The notes beneath the pieces were generated by a model that was given only the letters and a program-made list of their open reading frames with translations, ran no database searches and was not told the DNA's origin. Shown here one piece after another: positions 9,692 to 17,761 of a DNA stretch of 64,000 nt (within the stretch, counting starts at the first letter, position 1; every line of letters starts with the position of its first letter). Made by a program: the position numbers and the translations under genes. The DNA is from Saprospiraceae bacterium (GTDB taxonomy: Bacteria; Bacteroidota; Bacteroidia; Chitinophagales; Saprospiraceae): NCBI GenBank assembly GCA_016716335.1, contig JADJWN010000021.1, forward strand, positions 248,001 to 312,000. The letters are read 5' to 3'.

Positions 9692-10851
9692 GGTCTTTTC
9701 TGAATGTATTCCTCCGGATTTTGCTCAATATTCTTAGACTCGGTGTCTTTGTATTTATCTACTATACGGCCATGCAGATAAAGGTCTGCTTTGAGTTTTT
9801 CCATCTTTTGTTGCCATAGCATTTCCGCCTCATGATACACCACCTGGTCATAAATCCTGCCATCTTCAAGTTTTGAATAGCCTTCTTTGGACTGGATGCC
9901 CTGATTGGCAAGGATGATAAATTTGAGATTGTCCTGCAGATAATCATACGGACTGTAGGCTATCATGAGCTTAAAAAAAACAGGGGCCACCTCCACAAAC
10001 ACAAACAGCAACCTGATGAGCCAGACAGGCCAGAAGGAACCCGGATAGGAATGTAAAGCAGAAAGTGAATCCAACAGTCCCAGTTTACCACTGAATTTTG
10101 TTTCTCTGAGTGCCACCTGGTCCGATCTTTCCTGTAGTATTCCGGATATCTGGTTGTTGATTCTTTCTATATCTGCTTCTTTCTTTTGTACTTCTCTCTG
10201 GAGTTCTGCTTTTTGTTGCTTATGACCTTCGCAGATCGGGCCGCAACGCCTTCGGGTAGTTTCGTCAGCTATCATGGTGGTGAGTCTGTTCACCTGTTCA
10301 AGCAAAACAGCCTTTTCACTTTCGATTTTCTGCATGGCTGTACGCAGGTCTGCTTCATCCTGCTGCCGGTGATTCGCAGCTTCCTTGCGGGCATTGGCTT
10401 TTTCTTCATCCTTACGGATTTCCCATTGCTTATCTATTTCTTTTTGAAAAATATAGATTTCCAGTGGCCCCGATATGGTAAATCCAATGATGGTGGCCAT
10501 AATCAACCTTGGCAGTGCATGCCAGAACTCCCCCCAGCTTATATCATGCTTACCGTCTCCCTTGCCTGTACTGGAAATAATAAACCGGTCCAGATTGAAA
10601 ATAATACATCCCCACAATATCCCAATGAAAATGGCCAGACCTGTGTTTTCAAATACCCGTTGTATGGCAAATCCCATAGCAAAAGTAGCCAGAATACCGG
10701 TAGCAAGTACTATACCACCCAGTCCCGAATATTTGGCATAGTCCGCATAGGTACTCATCTTCAGTATCTGAGCATCTGCACCACAGCACCACCACAAAAA
10801 TCTTTCAATGCGGCCAGGCTTGGGTGCTTTATAATCTTTCATGGATTGCAT
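9688..10851 (-). CDS. DUF4407 membrane protein with long coiled coil
   Basis: 387 residues, matching the DUF4407 layout: KPGRIERFLWWCCGADAQIL at the start, two helices (~43-66 and 72-95) around IFNLDRFIISS, a third helix near 115-135, a long Glu/Lys/Arg-rich coiled coil (~138-250), a helix (WPVWLIRLLFVFVEVAPVFFK) and a cytoplasmic tail. Function of the family is not established as far as I know. The coiled coil contains a Cys pair (RRRCGPICEGHK). It sits in the middle of the nine-gene cluster, with translational coupling to the gene downstream. Confidence 0.75.
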   Translation of the reverse strand: MQSMKDYKAPKPGRIERFLWWCCGADAQILKMSTYADYAKYSGLGGIVLATGILATFAMGFAIQRVFENTGLAIFIGILWGCIIFNLDRFIISSTGKGDGKHDISWGEFWHALPRLIMATIIGFTISGPLEIYIFQKEIDKQWEIRKDEEKANARKEAANHRQQDEADLRTAMQKIESEKAVLLEQVNRLTTMIADETTRRRCGPICEGHKQQKAELQREVQKKEADIERINNQISGILQERSDQVALRETKFSGKLGLLDSLSALHSYPGSFWPVWLIRLLFVFVEVAPVFFKLMIAYSPYDYLQDNLKFIILANQGIQSKEGYSKLEDGRIYDQVVYHEAEMLWQQKMEKLKADLYLHGRIVDKYKDTESKNIEQNPEEYIQKRP

Positions 10852-10864
10852 AGTTGTACATTAT

Positions 10865-11374
10865 TTAATTTTTGTGAAAATAGCTCCCCGAATCAGGTAT
10901 CCTTAATACAGTATTCTCAGACATGCAAATGCTGATTTTATGAGTAATATCCGTACTAACCCGGAGCAGGCTCAGGCTTGACGGATTCATGGTGATCTCC
11001 TTACCTGCAGGCATGACACTTGAGACCTTGTCCTTTAATATGGAATGAGTACTCAATACTTTGTATTTACGCACGGGAAGGAGCAGGCTTTTCTCCTGTT
11101 CTTGGATTAAGCTGGCATAAAAGACCTGCTGCACTGCTGTAATCCGTCCTGTGAGACCTACTGCTACCAAATGGATGTTGTCTGGTCTGGCATGGTCAAA
11201 GGTACACTTGCCTTCAGCTGATTTGAGCCTGCCATTAACTGAAACATATAATGCACCCTCCACTTTCCAAAAAACTGTGACACTGTCTTGCGGGGAATAC
11301 AGCAATTTGTCAGTACCAAAGTGTACTATCCGCAGCGGACGTAGAATATTGCGTAAAATCAATAATATATTCAA
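10865..11374 (-). CDS. Small protein of unknown function
   Basis: 169 residues, not recognised. The first ~95 residues look beta-rich (VTVFWKVEGALYVSVNGRLKS, KCTFDHARPDNIHLVAVGL). The remainder has KYKVLSTHSILKD and ends ISICMSENTVLRIPDSG. There is no convincing signal peptide, although MNILLILRNILRPLRI is hydrophobic and basic. It lies 13 bp before the DUF4407 gene on the same strand and is probably in that operon. Confidence 0.5.
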   Translation of the reverse strand: MNILLILRNILRPLRIVHFGTDKLLYSPQDSVTVFWKVEGALYVSVNGRLKSAEGKCTFDHARPDNIHLVAVGLTGRITAVQQVFYASLIQEQEKSLLLPVRKYKVLSTHSILKDKVSSVMPAGKEITMNPSSLSLLRVSTDITHKISICMSENTVLRIPDSGSYFHKN

Positions 11375-11503
11375 TGCAGCCGGTTTTTCGTGAAGACGCT
11401 AAAATAACAATCATTTGGACAATAAATCAAAAATACAGCATTAAATTCTGCAAAGATCCTTATTTATCAAAATGATTAACACAAATCACTCATAAACACC
11501 GGG

Positions 11504-12793
11504 TCAAAACTTCAGAAAATTATACCCTAAAGCCAGAAACCATCCCTGTTGTGGAGAGGACACAGTGAATGACGAGGGTGCTTCTGACAGAACATTATTA
11601 CTGTCACTGAATGCCCTGGACAACCTCTGTACAAATGAATAATGCCAGCCGGTGGTCACTGTCAGTTTGTTTTTCTGTCCCAATCCCAGTCCGACACCCA
11701 CAGCGAGACCGGGTATCATTTTGTCCTGAAATCCCAGGGTAGGTCCTGCACCGAACTGAGCCGCCAACCAATCACTCAGCTGAATGCCTGCATGCACCAT
11801 AGCCTGTATGCCTGTCTGAAACCTGGACACATCTTCAGCTACGGCTATATATCCCGTATTACCTCCTGAAGATTCCGGCATAGACGAATAACTGTGCTGT
11901 CTGACGTCGGACAGAAAAAATCCGCTGCTGAATCCGAAATAAGGAATATTTTTCTTCCGCAGCAGTAGTACTGTATTGTAAGAAGGAGCCAGGGCGTCTT
12001 TGGAATATGGGGTGATCTCAACGGTCACTTCCTTCACATCCTCATTAATAAAAAACGGGAGCGATTGATATTCCCCCTTACTGGACTTATAATTTTTGAA
12101 GTCAGCCAAAGTTTGGTGCAGTGGCATCCTGACGATGTAAGCTTTTAAAGAATCAATAATCGGGGCGTACTCCTGAAATCTTTCAAGTGTTTCAAAATTT
12201 CTTGATTTTTGAATATTATTGTAATAATCTAATGTTAAATCTTCCAGCAAAACAATTTCCTGATTTAAATAATAATCAAAATCCTCTTTCAAATCCAAAT
12301 ACTGATCATAGTGCCAGCTATGATACATTCTGGCTGTTGTTTCTGCATAAAGTTTTAATTTTTTGATCAGGTCAGTAGTATGCATTACAATATTGTTAAT
12401 AATCGAGTCTAAAGTATTATCAAAATTTTGTTTATCCGATCTATCCTTCTCTTTGGATATCAAGTCAACTTTAAGTTTTGACAACCAGGCTAAGAAATCA
12501 CCTGTCAATCCACTTATCAGCTTTGGGGGCTCACCCACATGCACAACCGAATCCTTCGCATTGACACGGATATTATAAAACAAGGGATTGTATCCTATGA
12601 CCTTCACCACCACCGGTCTGGTGGCATCCATTTTCAAGGACAGATGCTGCCCCGAATCACCTGCCTTCAATTGCACCAAATTGACATGCGTCTCCTGCTG
12701 ATTGGTACTTTTAAATTCCTGTGCTGTCAAACTTCCGTCCACTGCCAACAAGAGCCAAAAAAGAGCAATACCCAATAGTTCATGATTTTTCAT
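11504..12793 (-). CDS. Secreted protein with C-terminal barrel-like region
   Basis: 429 residues with a signal peptide (MKNHELLGIALFWLLLAVDGSLTAQ). The middle (~95-220) is strongly helical and charged and could form coiled coils (DLIKKLKLYAETTARMYHSW, NYYNNIQKSRNFETLERFQ-like segments). The C-terminal ~150 residues alternate Gly and aromatic strands and end GWFLALGYNFLKF, a C-terminal Phe typical of outer-membrane barrels. No family recognised. Within the cluster it is the one likely outer-membrane partner of otherwise inner-membrane proteins. Confidence 0.55.
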   Translation of the reverse strand: MKNHELLGIALFWLLLAVDGSLTAQEFKSTNQQETHVNLVQLKAGDSGQHLSLKMDATRPVVVKVIGYNPLFYNIRVNAKDSVVHVGEPPKLISGLTGDFLAWLSKLKVDLISKEKDRSDKQNFDNTLDSIINNIVMHTTDLIKKLKLYAETTARMYHSWHYDQYLDLKEDFDYYLNQEIVLLEDLTLDYYNNIQKSRNFETLERFQEYAPIIDSLKAYIVRMPLHQTLADFKNYKSSKGEYQSLPFFINEDVKEVTVEITPYSKDALAPSYNTVLLLRKKNIPYFGFSSGFFLSDVRQHSYSSMPESSGGNTGYIAVAEDVSRFQTGIQAMVHAGIQLSDWLAAQFGAGPTLGFQDKMIPGLAVGVGLGLGQKNKLTVTTGWHYSFVQRLSRAFSDSNNVLSEAPSSFTVSSPQQGWFLALGYNFLKF

Positions 12794-12980
12794 TTTGCTT
12801 TGATTTTAGTGTTTAAAGATTAATATCATATATGATGCATATATCACAAATTATGTAACCCTCCCGACGTATAGATTTTTGTAACTATTCAATTATAATA
12901 TGACTATCATTGATTTTGTCCAGATTTTTGTATACTTTATCAAACAGCTTGTCCAGCCGTAACAAAAGTTGTTTTATCAT

Positions 12981-13047
12981 TTTATCCAAGGATTACAATC
13001 CGTGATTACAAATATTACACCCCTTCGGGGTAATCTGAATATTTACA
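12981..13047. repeat. Dispersed repeat, copy B
   Basis: Partner of 6040-6107. It carries a short CCCCTTCGGGG hairpin where copy A has CCCTATGGGA. It lies in the gap 12794-13121, which otherwise holds nothing I can identify. Confidence 0.55.
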
Positions 13048-13121
13048 TATTTTTAATAAAGGATATTTTTACTATTGGCACAAAGTGTGTCTATAAAAAC
13101 AATCCTCTTTAATCGCTGAAG

Positions 13122-13529
13122 TCATCCTAAGCTCCCCAATCTTCCAAAATTGAGGAAAATAAGAAGAAGCATAGCGAAAAAGACCCACATATAAATGGAA
13201 CGACATCGAACTGTCCACATGTAATATGACAAAAACAACATGATGGTAGATGGTGTAAACAGACCCGAATGGTAATATTGCGACCAGAATAGTGGAAAAT
13301 ATCCCGGTATTATGATAAAATAACCGATATATACCAAAAGCAGAGACAACAAAGTATCCTTGTAAGCATACCACATAGCAGATAATGACAAAGGCTTGCT
13401 CATATTCCCATTGGAATCACCGGCTCCTAAGTTAAGACTTTTCAAAGATAGCAAAAAGTAGGCAGCAAATATCAGAAAGCCTGCCCAGGCCACTAATGTC
13501 CAGTCGATGTGCTCGATAAAATCATTCAT
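13122..13529 (-). CDS. Four-helix membrane protein, unknown function
   Basis: 135 residues with helices near 11-29 (LVAWAGFLIFAAYFLLSL), 52-75 (LLSLLLVYIGYFIIIPGYF), 80-105 (SGLFTPSTIMLFLSYYMWTV) and 107-125 (SIYMWVFFAMLLLIFLNF). No family recognised. The start lies 16 bp after the stop of the LemA-like gene, so the two are probably co-transcribed. Confidence 0.5.
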   Translation of the reverse strand: MNDFIEHIDWTLVAWAGFLIFAAYFLLSLKSLNLGAGDSNGNMSKPLSLSAMWYAYKDTLLSLLLVYIGYFIIIPGYFPLFWSQYYHSGLFTPSTIMLFLSYYMWTVRCRSIYMWVFFAMLLLIFLNFGRLGSLG

Positions 13530-13545
13530 GATTCAGTTCTTTTTT

Positions 13546-14112
13546 TCAATTGTACAGATCATTGATCAGATCTCTGATACGGGAATTTTGTGCAATATCT
13601 CCCGTCACCTCCCGCTCGATAGACTCGATGGTATGAAAATCAATCTTATTACTGTCATTATATCCAAAGAGATTGACCACCGGATTTTTCATACGGATAT
13701 TATAGTTTTTTACTGCATTGTCTTTTTCAGCTGTCAATGCTGTTATCTCAGACTCAAGCCTGACAATCTCATTGTAGTAATTATTAAAAACCTGATTAAA
13801 ACCCAGTTCCGGCAGCAGATAACTTCGGAGATTATGCAATTGCACCAGTATCAGGTTGCTGTCCGTCCTCATGTGGTAATTGGGATTCTGGGATGTCAAG
13901 GCCTCTACAATCACCCGGCTCTCAGCATTGATATGTTCAGACAGGAGATTACGGATTTGACTCAGGATATTGCGCACTTCAATGCGCTTACGGACAATGT
14001 TTTTGTATAGTTTCTTAATATTCTCTTCACTGCTTACTACCTCCATCCTGACGGATACCCACAGATAAAGCAGAAACGATAAAAAAACTGCAAAAAATAA
14101 AATATAAGTCAT
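13546..14112 (-). CDS. LemA-like membrane-anchored helical protein
   Basis: 188 residues: one N-terminal helix (MTYILFFAVFLSFLLYLWVSV), then a long helical domain. The pattern NIKKLYKNIVRKRIEVRNIL near the start and EITALTAEKDNAVKNYNIRM-NPVVNLFGY near the end follows the LemA family layout (EI..AR..YN..V..YN..I...P..L..LFG). The resemblance is moderate and rests on my reading. LemA proteins have no settled molecular role. This is the first gene of the cluster. Confidence 0.55.
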   Translation of the reverse strand: MTYILFFAVFLSFLLYLWVSVRMEVVSSEENIKKLYKNIVRKRIEVRNILSQIRNLLSEHINAESRVIVEALTSQNPNYHMRTDSNLILVQLHNLRSYLLPELGFNQVFNNYYNEIVRLESEITALTAEKDNAVKNYNIRMKNPVVNLFGYNDSNKIDFHTIESIEREVTGDIAQNSRIRDLINDLYN

Positions 14113-14601
14113 GGTGTAATATTAATCGGCTTGCAATAGTAAGGATGGGGAAGACTGGCTGTTTTGTGTAGTTTTGATAAGTAAGGTAGTTTCATACATA
14201 TATCAATGCAATAAGTCACAAATTAGTTCCCGTGAATATAAATTATATGAAAAAATCCCAATTGTTCAATCAATAATTATGGCATCCACCAGGTTTGCTA
14301 ACCGACAGTCGTCAAAATACCAAGCCTGAGACAAGGTAAGCGCCAATGCATTTCTGTATTTTCCCTCCAGCTAATACGGAGTATCTCCATCCTTTTGAAC
14401 AATAAATGATTCTGCAATGATTCATTGACATATTCTCAACACCCATTCTCTTTATTAATCACTATAATTTTCATACCTTATATCTCTATCAGCTATAAAT
14501 CATAAAACCCAGTGATATTATAATAGCCGATGTATCCTGTCACAACAAATAAAGTTTACAGCGGGAATGCGCCCCGATATTGAAGGATGCTTATAATTTC
14601 A
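14113..14601. other. Gene-free stretch
   Basis: I see no coding frame, RNA gene or clear promoter here. It separates the LemA/DUF4407 cluster from the repeat satellite. Confidence 0.6.
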
Positions 14602-15358
14602 TAACCCTACCCCTCTTTGTCTCCCCTTACAAAAGGGTGACAAAGAGGGGTGTCGGTGGGCATTCGCTCCGCCTAAGGCGGGTTCACTTCTCCTTTCATT
14701 CCCCTATACCAACCCCACTTGATCTCCACTTACAAAGGGGAGACAAAGAGGGGTTCCGGTGGGCATTCGCTCCGCCTAAGGCGGGTTCACTTCTCCTTTC
14801 ATTCCCCTATACCAACCCCACTTGATCTCCACTTACAAAGGGGAGACAAAGAGGGGTTCCAGTGGGCATTCGCCCGATGATTCACTCCTCCTTATATTCC
14901 CCTATACCAACCCCACTTGATCTCCCCTTACAAAGGGGAGACAAAGAGGGGTTCCAGTGGGCATTCGCCCGATGATTCACTCCTCCTTATATTCCCCTAT
15001 ACCAACCCCACTTGATCTCCACTTACAAAGGGGAGACAAGGAGGGGTTCCGGTGGGCATTCGCCCGATGATTCACTTCTCCTTATATTCCCCTATACCAA
15101 CCCCAGTCTCCCCTTACAAAGGGGAGACAAAGAGGGGTTCAGTGGGCAATCGCCCGATGATTCACTTCTCCTTTCATTCCCTATACCAACCCCACTTGTC
15201 TCCCTTACAAAGGGGAGACAAAGAGGGGTTCCAGTGGGCATTCGCCCGATGATTCACTTCTCCTTATATTCCCCTATACCAACCCCACTTGATCTCCCCT
15301 TACAAAGGGGAGACAAAGAGGGGTTCCAGTGGGCATTCGCCCGATGATTCACTTCTCC
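14602..15358. repeat. Satellite of CRISPR-repeat variants alternating with a hairpin sequence
   Basis: Eight units with GTGGGC at 14656, 14759, 14862, 14957, 15052, 15142, 15234 and 15329 (spacing 103, 103, 95, 95, 90, 92, 95). Each unit has a variant of the neighbouring 36-nt CRISPR repeat: the first six bases read GTTCCA, GTTCCG or similar instead of GTCTTA, and the rest from GTGGGCATTCGCCCGATGA to CACTTCTCC is nearly identical. Between them is a near-constant ~59-nt sequence with CCCCTATACCAACCCC, then TCTCCCCTTACAAAGGGGAG, a near-perfect hairpin inside outer AACCCC/GGGGTT arms. In the two leftmost units CCCGATGA is replaced by CTCCGCCTAAGGCGGG. No transposase is present. Confidence 0.9.
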
Positions 15359-16399
15359 AGTGTGGGGAAGCTCTGCTCAGAGTGGACAACTGGTCTTAGT
15401 GGGCATTCGCCCGATGATTCACTTCTCCTGCAGATCGGTTTGGTTGCCCGGGTCAAAAGCTGTCTTAGTGGGCATTCGCCCGATGATTCACTTCTCCTTC
15501 TTGGATAATGAGAATATCACAGGTACTAAAGGTCTTAGTGGGCATTCGCCCGATGATTCACTTCTCCATTAAACGGGCCTGCCAGCTTGCCCGTAGCGAT
15601 GTCTTAGTGGGCATTCGCCCGATGATTCACTTCTCCGTATCCGAGCTCCCATATTGGGATAAGGATTAGAGTCTTAGTGGGCATTCGCCCGATGATTCAC
15701 TTCTCCACCCAAAAGGTGGATGTGTTTATTACACACCACCGTCTTAGTGGGCATTCGCCCGATGATTCACTTCTCCTGTTCTGTTGCAACCTTGGTGGAA
15801 GCCGTGGCTGTCTTAGTGGGCATTCGCCCGATGATTCACTTCTCCCGTTGTCAATAATCTTGATGACAACGACGATCTGTCTTAGTGGGCATTCGCCCGA
15901 TGATTCACTTCTCCGATAAAGAAGGGACCGAACAAGTAGACATCGTAATGTCTTAGTGGGCATTCGCCCGATGATTCACTTCTCCATTAAGAGGAGCGAG
16001 TGGAAGTACCGGCACCAAGTCTTAGTGGGCATTCGCCCGATGATTCACTTCTCCAGATTCAGAAGGCACCTTCTGTAAGAAATGGGGGTCTTAGTGGGCA
16101 TTCGCCCGATGATTCACTTCTCCACTTGGATTCCAGGGTTAAAATCGCTGGAACTGTCTTAGTGGGCATTCGCCCGATGATTCACTTCTCCCTCATTCAT
16201 ATTGGGAGTACCTGACCATAATGGGTCTTAGTGGGCATTCGCCCGATGATTCACTTCTCCTCTATCTGATGTAGAGATGGAGACTTTGTTTAGGTCTTAG
16301 TGGGCATTCGCCCGATGATTCACTTCTCCTTTCCAACATGAAAGCAGATGATGCTTCTTGGGAGTCTTAGTGGGCATTCGCCCGATGATTCACTTCTCC
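15323..16399 (-). CRISPR. CRISPR array, 15 identical 36-nt repeats plus one variant, 15 unique spacers
   Basis: On the plus strand the repeat begins GTCTTAGTGGGC and ends GATTCACTTCTCC. Identical copies start at 15393, 15462, 15532, 15601, 15671, 15741, 15810, 15879, 15950, 16019, 16088, 16156, 16225, 16294 and 16364; a variant copy is at 15323-15358. Spacers are 32-35 nt and all differ. Read on the minus strand, the repeat holds a GGGC-GAAT-GCCC hairpin followed directly by ACTAAGAC, an ideal Cas6 product with an 8-nt 5' handle, so transcription is on the minus strand, the same as the cas genes. The leader side is next to cas2 and the variant repeats are at the distal end. Confidence 0.97.
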
Positions 16400-16459
16400 T
16401 GCAAAAATACAGATTTTATTCACACACAGCACTTTACACCCTCTTTTTTTGTACAGCAC
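16400..16459 (-). promoter_or_regulatory. Short CRISPR leader with -7 promoter element
   Basis: The 60 bp between cas2 and the first repeat is AT-rich. On the minus strand 16402-16409 reads TATTTTTG (TAnnTTTG), with GTG 20 nt upstream at the -33 position, so the transcript would start at the edge of the first repeat. Confidence 0.45.
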
Positions 16460-16774
16460 TCAGTCATCCTCTCCTATCCAAAGCCACAATTTTTTATCTA
16501 ATATCAGGTCTGTATCTATTTCTTCACCCAAAACTTCCATCTGTTCCAGCATTCTTTTACTCAGTATGATTACAAAAATTTTGTCTCCTTCCTCCCCATG
16601 CCTCTGAAACAATTTCGTAATTATATCCTTACATCGCTCCCACTGGGCAGGGGTATGCTGACCACAAAATACCGACTTCTGAATCCTGTAAAATCCAAAA
16701 TGCAGCAGCTTCGTGGCAAGTTTGTTGCGAAAACGATCATTTTCTATATCATAACATATCATTCTGAGGATCAT
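16460..16774 (-). CDS. cas2: CRISPR adaptation protein Cas2
   Basis: 104 residues, normal for Cas2. It begins MILRMICYDIENDRFRNKLA, with the beta-strand and Asp of the ferredoxin fold, followed by HFGFYRIQKSVFCGQ, which matches the G...QxSVF motif. It forms the central dimer of the Cas1-Cas2 integrase. Its ATG overlaps the cas1 stop by four bases (16771-16774), giving tight coupling. It is the last cas gene, and the array leader starts right after its stop. Confidence 0.95.
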   Translation of the reverse strand: MILRMICYDIENDRFRNKLATKLLHFGFYRIQKSVFCGQHTPAQWERCKDIITKLFQRHGEEGDKIFVIILSKRMLEQMEVLGEEIDTDLILDKKLWLWIGEDD

Positions 16775-17742
16775 GGCAAGGGGTACTTTTTAAGTATAGT
16801 GACCAATGCTGTACTCAGATGGTGTATATGATCACGGCGCTTTATCCTTTGCCCATTGAGGTAGCTCCGCTCTTCCATCATAGCTAAAAATCCGGTGATG
16901 AGTGTCTTTTTACCCAAAGAGGTCAATAAATAAGCTCCCGTAGTTCCATCTTCCATAAAGTGGTCTTCTGTAAAAAATGATTTCAAAAACAATTGCATCA
17001 CATACTTGTCTGCCCAGGGTCTGAAGGGCTCAATATGATCAAATGCCAGTGCTGGCTTATCATACCTGTGCACATGATGTAAGCCCATATACGGATCCAG
17101 TCCTTTCATCAGCAGGCTGGACTCCACCCATCCATACATCATTCCATAACAATAATTGAGTGCACCATTAAAGGCATCTTCAGCTCCTCTCTTATACCGT
17201 TTATCCGCATCCAGTCTGTCACCCAATGCATCAAACACCTGGTCCCAGTATATCTTGGCACTGAGTGCTTCCATACTCCTTATACCCTGACCATCCTGTT
17301 TGTCCGCCAAGGATGTTGCAAATGTCCTGAGTTGAGTATCCGCCAGCTCTATGACCGCAGACTTGCGGGGTACTCTGTTTTTGATCCAGGCCAGATTGCT
17401 GCGCTGTCCGTCTATCTTCATGGATATAAGATGCTTTATCCATCCATTCTTATCATCGCTGTGACTGTAGAAAGCCTGCCGTACACGCAGATCGGCTATC
17501 GAGCCGTACTTGTGACTCCATGTCCAGACCTGTACCCTTGAGGTATTATCGTAGATCAATACGGGTATCTCATGTGCAGCAGCCAGCAGTAAGGCCGGCG
17601 TGGTGATACTGCAAGGCTTATAAAGATGAATACCCGAGAGTTTGTATGGACTGATTTTGCGGCTCTGCTCCGCATTCCGTATCTGAAACTGCTCCTCATC
17701 CACATCTATCCATACACCATAAGTGTCAATAAATATATGCAT
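16771..17742 (-). CDS. cas1: CRISPR integrase Cas1
   Basis: 323 residues. Cas1 catalyses integration of prespacers at the leader end of the array. Likely metal ligands are Glu158 (SMEALSAKIYW), His223 (GLDPYMGLHHVH) and Asp235/Glu238 (LAFDHIEPFRPWAD). The sequence is full length and intact. It lies directly between the reverse transcriptase (19 bp gap) and cas2 (4-base overlap). It is not fused to the RT, unlike many RT-Cas1 proteins of type III loci. Confidence 0.95.
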   Translation of the reverse strand: MHIFIDTYGVWIDVDEEQFQIRNAEQSRKISPYKLSGIHLYKPCSITTPALLLAAAHEIPVLIYDNTSRVQVWTWSHKYGSIADLRVRQAFYSHSDDKNGWIKHLISMKIDGQRSNLAWIKNRVPRKSAVIELADTQLRTFATSLADKQDGQGIRSMEALSAKIYWDQVFDALGDRLDADKRYKRGAEDAFNGALNYCYGMMYGWVESSLLMKGLDPYMGLHHVHRYDKPALAFDHIEPFRPWADKYVMQLFLKSFFTEDHFMEDGTTGAYLLTSLGKKTLITGFLAMMEERSYLNGQRIKRRDHIHHLSTALVTILKKYPLP

Positions 17743-17761
17743 ATCTGTCAGATTTGATGGT

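Noticed and set aside
14602..15358. Insertion sequence or MITE with target duplications
   Set aside because: Hairpin arms are present, but I see no target-site duplication, no transposase, and the unit is tandem rather than dispersed.
15012..15963. Open frames within the satellite and CRISPR array
   Set aside because: They arise from repeat periodicity; the translated products are copies of the repeat and have no other support.
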